NCBI GenBank assembly: GCA_012961305.1 | Contig: DTZQ01000547.1 | Span: 1-5,700 of the forward strand | DNA length: 5,700 nt | Reading direction: 5' to 3' | Source of the DNA: Armatimonadota bacterium | Lineage (GTDB): Bacteria; Armatimonadota; UBA10988; DTZQ01 | Shown here: positions 1-5,700 of the stretch, in pieces | Layout of the letters: every line of letters starts with the position of its first letter | How positions within the stretch are numbered: the stretch's first letter is position 1 | The notes under the pieces: model-generated | The model's database searches: none | Told to the model about the DNA's origin: nothing | What the model saw: only the letters and a program-made list of their open reading frames with translations | Translations under genes and position numbers: made by a program

Positions 1-2016
1 GTTCTCCCCCAGCCGGGGCCGGAATATCTCGCTCCCGACGAAACTTCGCCCTTCGCCACCTGGGTAGCGGGCTTGCCCTACATGCGGGCCATCGGGGTGA
101 AGTGGACCCGGCTCCTCATCGGCTGGCAGTTTTGCGAGCCTCAACGCGGAAGGGTTTCCCTGGACCCACAGGTGCAGGTGGCGCAGCGCATGCGAGATGA
201 GGGGCTGCAGGTGTTCGCCAGTTTCACCCGGGTGCCTCGTTGGGCCAGCCGGGCTCCTCAGGGTTCGCCCCACTTCCACCTCACCCCGCCCCGAGATTGG
301 GCTGATTGGGAGCGGTTCGTGCGCCAAACGGTGAGCCGGCTGAAGGACTATGTACAGGTGTGGGAGGTGTGGAACGAGCCGGTCATTCCCTGGGGCTGGA
401 AGGGCACGGTGGAGGAGGTGGTACGGCTGCACGAGGTGGCCTATCGCGCCATCAAGTCAGTTCAGCCCGAGGCCACGGTCATCGGCCCCTGCGTCGGCCC
501 CCTAACTGCCCTGCCCCAGTTGCGCCAGTTGATGGAACGGGGCCTGGCGCGGTGGCTGGACGGCGTGGCCCTCCATCCCTATCCTCCAACCTTGGTTGGG
601 CCAGAAGAGGTAGGCTATCTGACTTACCTCGAGGCGGTGCGGGCGATGATGGCGACCTACGGTGGCCCGAAGGACTTGTGGTTCACCGAAATCGGTTGGC
701 TTGCCTGGCCGGAGAGGGGTTTCACCGAACGCGACCAGGCCAACGTGCTCGCGCGAATGTACGTTCAGAGTTTGGCCGGTGGCGTGCGGCTGGTCTGCTG
801 GCGCAACATGGTGGACTGGAAGGTGTGGGACCCCGCAGGAAAGGAAGGTCTCCTGCGGGCGGTGCGGCCGGCCGTGCCGGTGGCCCCCCGTCCGGCCTAC
901 GTAGCCTACGGCACGGTGACCCGCAACCTCGCCCGAGCCCGCTACCGCTATTCCCTCGACTGGCTCGGTGCCAGCACCTTCGGCTACGTGTTCGAGCGCC
1001 AAGGGCAACCCATCCTGGTGTTGTGGGACAGGCAAGGAACGCGCCGCTTGACCCTGCCGATGGAGGTCAATGGCGTCGAGGTGGTGGACCTGATGGGCGT
1101 TGGGCGTCCGGTGGCAGCGGAAGGGGGAACGGTGACCCTCCTTGTGTCCCCCAGTCCCATCTTTGTACACGGGGCCTCCAGCGAATGGCTGCGGCCCGGT
1201 CGCCAGATGCTTCAGGTTGAGCCTCTTGCTGCCTCAACCCGACGGGGTGCGGAGGTCTCGTGGGAGGTAAGGGTCACGAATCCCTGGCTTCATCCCTTAG
1301 AGGCAGTCCTGCGGTGCGACGTTCCCCAGGGATTGAGCGAAGTATCGGCACGCCCGATGCGGCTTGCCCCCGGAGAAACGACCGCGCTCCGGCTGAAGAG
1401 CACCGTAGCCCCGGAGGCCGAGGGGGGAACAATGCTGGTCCCCGTGTCCCTGGTGAAGGGAGACACGGTGCTCGCTGGACGTATTGTGGTGCTGGACCTG
1501 CCCCCGGTGAGGGAACCGGAGGGGCAGCACAACCGGGTGCGCAACCCCGGGTTCGAGTTCGGCATCTCGGGCTGGTGGCTCAAGCCGGGCTGGCACATGG
1601 GAGACCTGGTCTCGCAGCCGGTGCATCGTGGCCTCCACGCGTGGCAGATGGCCCTGGGCGAGGATAAGGACCAGGAGCAATGGATTTCGACCTCGCTGGG
1701 AGCGGTAGACCCGGCGAAGCGATACCGAGTTTCGGTCTGGGTGCGAACGGAAGGCGTGCGGGCCGAGGCCCCGGCCTACGTGCAGATTCAACGCTGGCTC
1801 GGACCGGGCCAGCCCGGGCCGTTCCACGCCCAAGGGGGAACCGACAAATTCCTCCTCACCTGGGGCTCCAGCGAGTGGAGGAAACTCGCCTTCACCGTGG
1901 ACCATTTGCCCCCGCACACCCACAGCCTCGTGCTCTACCTGCGCCTCTCCGCACGGGCTGGAGGCAAGGTGTGGTGGGATGACGTGGAAGTAGTGGAGAT
2001 ACCTGCCCAGCGATGA
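1..2016 (+). CDS. Modular clan GH-A (GH39-like) glycoside hydrolase with C-terminal CBM4/9-like domain, 5' partial
   Basis: This is a retaining glycoside hydrolase that probably cleaves a plant-type polysaccharide or its oligosaccharides; the substrate is not determinable here. The frame is open from base 1, and residues before the TTG at 73 (SPFATWVAG) continue the barrel's first strand, so the true start and any signal peptide lie outside the window; 671 residues are visible. Numbered from the codon at 73, the TIM barrel spans about 1-285. The acid/base is Glu102 in WEVWNEP (bases 376-378) and the nucleophile is Glu206 in WFTEIGW (688-690), the usual GH-A spacing. A beta-sandwich typical of GH39-like enzymes follows to about 367 (ending SPSPIFV), then an Ig-like domain of about 375-478. 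Last comes a jelly-roll of about 488-643 that opens with NPGFEFG and closes with WWDDVEV, a CBM4/9 signature. The stop is 19 bases from the convergent GH127 gene. GH-A membership is firm; GH39 rather than GH5 or another clan member is an inference. Confidence 0.8.
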   Translation, partial: VLPQPGPEYLAPDETSPFATWVAGLPYMRAIGVKWTRLLIGWQFCEPQRGRVSLDPQVQVAQRMRDEGLQVFASFTRVPRWASRAPQGSPHFHLTPPRDWADWERFVRQTVSRLKDYVQVWEVWNEPVIPWGWKGTVEEVVRLHEVAYRAIKSVQPEATVIGPCVGPLTALPQLRQLMERGLARWLDGVALHPYPPTLVGPEEVGYLTYLEAVRAMMATYGGPKDLWFTEIGWLAWPERGFTERDQANVLARMYVQSLAGGVRLVCWRNMVDWKVWDPAGKEGLLRAVRPAVPVAPRPAYVAYGTVTRNLARARYRYSLDWLGASTFGYVFERQGQPILVLWDRQGTRRLTLPMEVNGVEVVDLMGVGRPVAAEGGTVTLLVSPSPIFVHGASSEWLRPGRQMLQVEPLAASTRRGAEVSWEVRVTNPWLHPLEAVLRCDVPQGLSEVSARPMRLAPGETTALRLKSTVAPEAEGGTMLVPVSLVKGDTVLAGRIVVLDLPPVREPEGQHNRVRNPGFEFGISGWWLKPGWHMGDLVSQPVHRGLHAWQMALGEDKDQEQWISTSLGAVDPAKRYRVSVWVRTEGVRAEAPAYVQIQRWLGPGQPGPFHAQGGTDKFLLTWGSSEWRKLAFTVDHLPPHTHSLVLYLRLSARAGGKVWWDDVEVVEIPAQR

Positions 2017-2026
2017 TGGGGTCAGG
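2002..2026 (+). terminator. Weak candidate hairpin at the convergent gene ends
   Basis: CCTGCCC (2002-2008) can pair with GGG and CAGG (2019-2021 and 2023-2026) around one bulged T, giving a 7-bp GC-rich stem with a loop of about 10 bases. The loop contains the stop codon of the plus-strand gene. No T-tract follows on either strand, so this is not a classical intrinsic terminator. It is listed because the 19-base gap between the two stop codons (2017-2035) holds nothing better. The gap is otherwise made up largely of three GGGG runs. Confidence 0.2.
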
Positions 2027-2035
2027 GGACGGGGA

Positions 2036-4039
2036 TTAGCCAAGTGGTATCCAAACCGTCATCTGGGAGAGGCCCCGATTGGCCCAGGCGTAGTAGGGAA
2101 TGAGCGTAATCCGTATTGGCTCGGAGCGCTCAGGTTTAAGCGGGCGATACAGTTGTCCCTTCCAGTCGCCCTCCGGGACGCGCTGGGCCTCGCCCCTCAG
2201 CACTGTGACCCCCCCCAAAAGGCCCTCTTCGTGACGGGGCGTGAATTTGACGCTCTGGGGCAGGCGAACTTCGGACACTCGCACCCCTTCGGGCAAGTCC
2301 ACCGATTCCAGACAGTAGACCAGCGGTCCACGCATGACGGCCACTTGGTTTCGCAGTTCCTCCACTTTGGGGTGGGCTTCAACCAATCGGGGCTCCAGGG
2401 GCAGCCTCAGACGGATTTCATCGCCCGCTGACCAGGCACGGCGCAGGCGGACATACGTCCCCGGCTGAACTGCGATGGGGACCGATTGGCCATTCACCGC
2501 CACCTGTGCTCCTGCGGCCCAAGAGGGGATGCGGAGCAGGAGGGCAAACGCTTGCTCTGGCGCGGACTCGATGGTGAAATTCACCTCGCCCTCCCAGGGA
2601 TAGTTTGTCTCCTGGCGCAGTCGCAGCGGCGTGCCGTCTAAGAGGGTTCCGTCGAAAACGTTGCCGCCGTAGTGATGCACCCAAAGCCCCTCCGGGGAAA
2701 CGCTGTAGAGGTAACCGTGCAGTTCGGCGAGGGTGCGGAGCAGGTTGGACGGGCAACAGATGTGCTTACGTTCGGGTGGCTCGCCGGGCTGAAATCTCTC
2801 CCGAGCGTCGTTCGAGAGAAGTTGGTGCTCGCTGCCGTACCAGCGCAGGACGTTGGTGTAGAACCAACGGGCCCCGTTCAGGCCGATACCGGACAAGACC
2901 CCGTTGTAGAGCGTCTGCTCCATCAAGTCGGCGTAGCGGGCCTCGCCGGTGAGGGCCAGCATGCGCCAGTTCCACATCACACTGCCGATTTGGGCACAGG
3001 TCTCATTGTAGGCCGTGGCGTTGGGCAGATGATAAGCCGGACCGGCCGCCTCGTGCACCTCGTCCGCGCCCCACACTTGACCATCGCGCAGGGAGAAGCC
3101 GCGGTGTAGGGCGCACACGCCGCCGGTGAGGTACATTTTCCTCGTGGTCAAATCACGCCAAAGCCGCTCCAGGGCTTCCCGGAGCGAAGCATCGCCCGTC
3201 TCCAAGCACACATCGGCTGCGCCCGCGTACAAGTAGGTGAAGAAGACGGCATGGCCGACTACCTCCGTTTCCCGACGCAGGGGCACGCGGTCTTGATTGA
3301 GGTCCGTACCGCCCGGCACCGTGCCCCGTCGGTCCACAAAGGCCCGCGCCAAATCCAGATAGCGGTGCTCCCTCGTTGTGCGGTAGAGTTCGACCAGGGC
3401 CATAATGATGGAGGGATTGAGGGGAAAATGGGCCAACTCTGGGGGTGGTTCCAGGAAGACACCGCACAGGTAATCGGCACACCGGCGGGCGAGGCGGAGG
3501 AAGTTCGTCTTGCCGGTGAGGCGATGGTGCAGGCAGGCGGCGGTGATGAGATGCCCCATCACGAACAGTTCGTGATGGTGGGGGTCTTGAAACCGCTTCC
3601 AGCCGCGCCCGGTGATTTGGGTGGCCAGGTAGCCGTCGGGCTGCTGGGCCTGGGCGATGATGGCGATGACCTCGTCCATCTGCCGGTTCAGCGCTTCATC
3701 CCCCGTCGCCCCGTAAATCGCGGCCGCCGCCTCCAGCCATTTGTACACCCACTCGTCTTGCCAATGGGTGCCCGCGAACTCGCCCTCCTCGAGGCCCGCA
3801 GCGATGCGGAGGTTCGTCAAGGCATGGCCGTGCTGCGGGTCGCTGAGCAGGCGCCAATGGTGGGGCAGCGTGACTTCGACACATTGCCGCCAACGGTCGG
3901 CCCAGAAACCGTGGGTCCAGCGCACCGCCCGCAGGTCCACACTTCTGAGGTGGGCGTATGGACTGGCGCTGGTGTTGATGATGCCGAAATCGCGCCGGCT
4001 GGTCTGACCGCTGAGGGAATGAGGCTTCTTTGCCTTCAT
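2036..4039 (-). CDS. GH127 (DUF1680) beta-L-arabinofuranosidase-type glycoside hydrolase
   Basis: Family members remove terminal beta-L-arabinofuranose (HypBA1 type) or related sugars using a zinc-bound cysteine nucleophile. All of that site is visible in this 667-residue protein. Glu330 (HEAAG) is the likely acid/base. Glu346 and Cys348 (NETC) with Cys429 bind zinc, and Cys428 of HICCPSN is the nucleophile. The Glu-to-Glu spacing of 16 matches HypBA1 Glu322/Glu338. His263 in GHAVFF and the HHHELF motif also fit. An alpha/alpha barrel fills about residues 30-430, beta-sandwich regions follow, and the family tail (PYYAWANRG, then VWIPLG) is intact, so the length is normal. ATG 4039 is preferred over in-frame ATG 4057 because AGGAGG lies 9 bases upstream of it. 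There is no signal peptide, so a cytoplasmic role on imported oligosaccharides is inferred. It follows the mandelate-racemase-type gene and is probably translationally coupled to it. GH146 and the aceric-acid-releasing GH127 branch share these motifs, so the exact substrate is open. Confidence 0.92.
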   Translation of the reverse strand: MKAKKPHSLSGQTSRRDFGIINTSASPYAHLRSVDLRAVRWTHGFWADRWRQCVEVTLPHHWRLLSDPQHGHALTNLRIAAGLEEGEFAGTHWQDEWVYKWLEAAAAIYGATGDEALNRQMDEVIAIIAQAQQPDGYLATQITGRGWKRFQDPHHHELFVMGHLITAACLHHRLTGKTNFLRLARRCADYLCGVFLEPPPELAHFPLNPSIIMALVELYRTTREHRYLDLARAFVDRRGTVPGGTDLNQDRVPLRRETEVVGHAVFFTYLYAGAADVCLETGDASLREALERLWRDLTTRKMYLTGGVCALHRGFSLRDGQVWGADEVHEAAGPAYHLPNATAYNETCAQIGSVMWNWRMLALTGEARYADLMEQTLYNGVLSGIGLNGARWFYTNVLRWYGSEHQLLSNDARERFQPGEPPERKHICCPSNLLRTLAELHGYLYSVSPEGLWVHHYGGNVFDGTLLDGTPLRLRQETNYPWEGEVNFTIESAPEQAFALLLRIPSWAAGAQVAVNGQSVPIAVQPGTYVRLRRAWSAGDEIRLRLPLEPRLVEAHPKVEELRNQVAVMRGPLVYCLESVDLPEGVRVSEVRLPQSVKFTPRHEEGLLGGVTVLRGEAQRVPEGDWKGQLYRPLKPERSEPIRITLIPYYAWANRGLSQMTVWIPLG

Positions 4040-4043
4040 GGTA

Positions 4044-4054
4044 ACCTCCCTCCT
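4044..4054 (-). promoter_or_regulatory. Strong Shine-Dalgarno of the GH127 gene, overlapping the upstream stop codon
   Basis: On the minus strand AGGAGGGAGGT precedes ATG 4039. AGGAGG sits 9 bases away, and an overlapping GGAGGT sits 4 bases away. The last A of the upstream TGA stop (4054) is the first A of AGGAGG, so a ribosome ending the upstream gene stops on this site. This decides the start at 4039; ATG 4057 overlaps the same stop as ATGA but has no purine-rich site before it. Confidence 0.8.
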
Positions 4055-5184
4055 CATTGGAATTTCGCCAGGGCCTCCTGATTGACTTCGACGCCGAGCC
4101 CCGGACGGTTGGGAACTACCGCATAGCCGTCCTCTACGGCAATCGTTTCGGAGAGAACCTGTTCGCGCAGGGGGTTCTCGGAGCAGTCACATTCCAGGAA
4201 GAGGAGTTCCCCTTCGAGCCGGCCGGGGTTGGGGGGTGCCACCGCGTGGAAATGTAACGCAGCCGCAAAGCCAATTCCAGTTCCCCAGGCATGGGGTGTG
4301 ACGTCCACCCCAAAGGCGTTGGCCAGGGCCCGGATTTTCAGCCCCTCCGATATGCCGCCACAGAAGGCCAGGTCAGGTTGGACGATGTCCACGCCGCCCG
4401 TTTCGATGAGCCTCCGAAACCCGAAGCGCGTCTGTTCACTCTCCCCACTGGCAATGGCCACTTCGAGTTTGCTCCGCAGCAGCGCGTAATCCTCAAGGGC
4501 ATGGGGCGCCAGGGGCTCTTCGAAAAAGAAATAGCCGTTGTCCTCCAGCACTCGCCCCATCCAGAGGGCTTCGTTCAGCGAGTAGGCATGGTTCGCATCT
4601 GCCATCAGGGTCAGGTGAGGGAAGGCCGCGCGCAGGGCCTCGACCACTTGTCGGTCGAAGGTGAGGTTCTTCCCTATCTTAATCTTCACGGCGCGAAAGC
4701 CGGCCTCCACGTAGCGGGCCGCCTCCTGGAGGCTTTCCCGGATCAACTCGTCCTCTGGGAGGGGTCGGAAGTAGAGGCCGGTGGCGTAGCAGGGGACCTT
4801 TTCGACCCCGGCGCCCCCCAGGAGGCGATGTAGCGGCAGCCCAGTCAATTTTCCCTTCAGGTCCCACAGGGCCATATCAACCCCAGAAAGGGCCGCCATA
4901 ATCGGCCCGTGACGGGCATGGTCGAGATAACGCTGCCATACCCGGTGCCATATCAACTCCGTGTCGAAGACGTTCTGGCCCACTACGAAGTTCTCCACAC
5001 ACGCGCGGATGGCTTCCTGAGCCGGCTCGGCCGGGCCGTAGCATTCCCCCCAACCGGTGGTGCCGTCCTCGGCCGTTACCTCCACCAGCACGAGGGCCCT
5101 TTCCCGGTAGTAGAACTGGGAGAAACCCAAGGGTCTCTTGAGCCGGGAGCGCAAAAGATGGGTCTGAATTTGTGCAACTCGCAT
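4054..5184 (-). CDS. Mandelate racemase/muconate lactonizing enzyme family protein (enolase superfamily), probable sugar-acid dehydratase or cycloisomerase
   Basis: Enzymes of this subgroup use magnesium to abstract the proton next to a carboxylate, then racemise, dehydrate or cycloisomerise an acid sugar. The 376-residue protein has the N-terminal capping domain (about 1-120) and a modified TIM barrel. The catalytic set is complete and almost collinear with mandelate racemase. Lys167 and Lys169 form KIK, the metal ligands are Asp196 (ADAN), Glu222 (EEP) and Glu248 (SGE), and the dyad is Asp271 (QPD) with His298 (PHAWGTG). A Lys/His pair points to the mandelate racemase subgroup rather than muconate cycloisomerase. 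The HAWGTG motif recalls sugar-acid members such as galactarolactone cycloisomerase or aldonate dehydratases, but the substrate cannot be fixed. ATG 5184 gives the usual N-terminus (MRVAQIQTH) and has GGGGAG 5 bases upstream; ATG 5220 would add 12 residues. Its position between glycoside hydrolase genes on one strand suggests it handles an acidic sugar released from the same glycan. Confidence 0.9.
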   Translation of the reverse strand: MRVAQIQTHLLRSRLKRPLGFSQFYYRERALVLVEVTAEDGTTGWGECYGPAEPAQEAIRACVENFVVGQNVFDTELIWHRVWQRYLDHARHGPIMAALSGVDMALWDLKGKLTGLPLHRLLGGAGVEKVPCYATGLYFRPLPEDELIRESLQEAARYVEAGFRAVKIKIGKNLTFDRQVVEALRAAFPHLTLMADANHAYSLNEALWMGRVLEDNGYFFFEEPLAPHALEDYALLRSKLEVAIASGESEQTRFGFRRLIETGGVDIVQPDLAFCGGISEGLKIRALANAFGVDVTPHAWGTGIGFAAALHFHAVAPPNPGRLEGELLFLECDCSENPLREQVLSETIAVEDGYAVVPNRPGLGVEVNQEALAKFQ

Positions 5185-5195
5185 CTCCTCTCCCC
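5185..5195 (-). promoter_or_regulatory. Shine-Dalgarno of the mandelate-racemase-type gene
   Basis: On the minus strand GGGGAGAGGAG runs directly into ATG 5184, with GGGGAG 5 bases from the start. The alternative ATG 5220 has GAGGG (5226-5230), also 5 bases upstream, so the site alone is not decisive. The family-typical N-terminus favours 5184. The rest of the 60-base gap (5196-5244) shows no convincing promoter or terminator, consistent with read-through from the gene to the right. Confidence 0.6.
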
Positions 5196-5244
5196 GGGAT
5201 GAATTGTGGAACTCAACCATAATTTCCCTCTGTGACGCAAACAG

Positions 5245-5700
5245 TTACTCCCTCTGCACGAGCAGGGGCGTGGGGCTCAGTTCCACCACTACCTCCTCGC
5301 CGCTTTTCCCCCGCCGCTTCCCCCGCTTCGCCCGGCCAGTGGTTGGGGTAGTCCAAACGGTGACGGGCCCCGTGAGGCCCCTCAGAAGAACCCGCTTCAC
5401 GGGAAGCGGGTCGTCCAGGCCACGTACCTTCTCCTCCGTCAGCCAGGCGACCCATATCTCGGGACGGCGAGCAGCGAAGGTGAAACGATAGAGTTCCACC
5501 CCTTCGGGAGCAGGCATTTTATCGGCACGGGCAAAACCATCTATTTTTTCCACCAGCAATTGGAGGGCGTAGAAGGCGGGCCAGGGTTTCCCTTTCCGGT
5601 CCAGGAGGCCGAGGAACGGATTGGGCGTGGAGAAGGCCCCTGGAGTTCGGTCCCAATCGCTCGCCATGCCCATGAAGACCTTCTCGAACCCTGCCGCAAA
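5245..5700 (-). CDS. C-terminal part of a GH39-like glycoside hydrolase, 5' partial at the window edge
   Basis: Only the last 151 residues are in the window. The frame stays open through base 5700, and residues upstream of ATG 5673 (FAAGFEKVF) match the end-of-barrel pattern of GH39-like enzymes, so 5673 is not the start. The segment reads as the last barrel strand and helix, GLLDRKGKPWPAFYALQLL being the typical link before the C-terminal domain. It is followed by a beta-sandwich (ELYRFTFAARRPEIWVAWL, then VVVELSPTPLLV). No catalytic residue lies in the visible part, so family and substrate rest on this tail alone. An unusual basic loop, about residues 122-133 of the visible segment (GRAKRGKRRGKS, 5302-5337), interrupts the sandwich. 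It is the first visible gene of the minus-strand operon, about 60 bases upstream of the mandelate-racemase-type gene. It could instead be another clan GH-A family or an inactive relative. Confidence 0.6.
   Translation of the reverse strand, partial: FAAGFEKVFMGMASDWDRTPGAFSTPNPFLGLLDRKGKPWPAFYALQLLVEKIDGFARADKMPAPEGVELYRFTFAARRPEIWVAWLTEEKVRGLDDPLPVKRVLLRGLTGPVTVWTTPTTGRAKRGKRRGKSGEEVVVELSPTPLLVQRE

Noticed and set aside
306..1220. 304-codon plus-strand frame within the left hydrolase
   Set aside because: It lies in another frame over the catalytic barrel, where the main frame carries both catalytic glutamates; its Gly/Arg/Pro-rich composition is typical of an out-of-frame reading.
1123..1841. 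GGGGGAAC recurring three times in the left hydrolase
   Set aside because: The copies fall in frame as codons for GGT within unrelated local contexts and are irregularly spaced, so this is shared codon use rather than a repeat element.
73..2016. TTG at 73 as the true start of the left hydrolase
   Set aside because: The frame is open back to base 1 and the preceding residues continue the barrel fold, so the gene is simply cut by the window edge.
1297..2043. 248-codon minus-strand frame opposite the left hydrolase
   Set aside because: It overlaps the Ig-like and CBM coding region antisense and resembles no protein family; a shadow of codon bias.
1998..2051. Inverted repeat GATACC/GGTATC flanking the convergent gap
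   Set aside because: Only 6 bp with a 42-base loop and no extension; expected by chance.
3953..4039. SRRDF near the GH127 N-terminus as a Tat signal
   Set aside because: The residues that follow (GIINTSASPYAHLR) are not a hydrophobic stretch and run directly into the family's conserved N-terminal region.
3251..4081. 276-codon plus-strand open frame opposite the GH127 gene
   Set aside because: It is antisense to a complete, motif-rich GH127 gene, has no recognisable domain and reads like high-GC antisense frame noise.
5213..5455. Short minus-strand frame overlapping the 5' end of the mandelate-racemase-type gene
   Set aside because: It is out of frame with the GH-like C-terminus, low in complexity and has no family resemblance.

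Overview
The window looks like part of a carbohydrate-degradation locus from a GC-rich bacterium. It is gene-dense, and every gene I can recognise acts on glycans or sugar acids. The protein style, with thermophile-like Arg/Glu-rich sequences and GH39-like enzymes, would fit Chloroflexota (Anaerolineae-like) or a similar environmental or thermophilic lineage. That is a guess from style only; no taxonomic marker is present.

Layout: (1) 1-2016, plus strand: the 3' part of a large modular glycoside hydrolase. It has a clan GH-A catalytic barrel with the acid/base and nucleophile glutamates visible, then a beta-sandwich, an Ig-like domain and a C-terminal CBM4/9-like jelly-roll. Its true start lies left of the window. 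(2) 2017-2035: a 19-base convergent gap with three GGGG runs and, at most, a weak hairpin. (3) 2036-4039, minus strand: a complete GH127 (DUF1680) beta-L-arabinofuranosidase-type enzyme with the full Glu/Cys zinc site. (4) 4054-5184, minus strand: a complete enolase-superfamily enzyme of the mandelate racemase subgroup, probably a sugar-acid dehydratase or cycloisomerase. (5) 5245-5700, minus strand: the C-terminal part of another glycoside-hydrolase-like protein, open through the right edge.

The three minus-strand genes read as one operon in the order GH fragment, mandelate-racemase-type enzyme, GH127. The first gap is about 60 bases. At the second junction the stop codon of one gene shares a base with the Shine-Dalgarno of the next. 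A reasonable inference is that the hydrolases release sugars from a plant-type polysaccharide, probably one containing arabinofuranose, and that the mandelate-racemase-type enzyme handles an acidic sugar from the same material. No transporter, regulator, RNA gene, mobile element, CRISPR array or attachment site is visible. I see no evidence of an entirely new system; the most open question is the substrate of the enolase-superfamily enzyme in this context.
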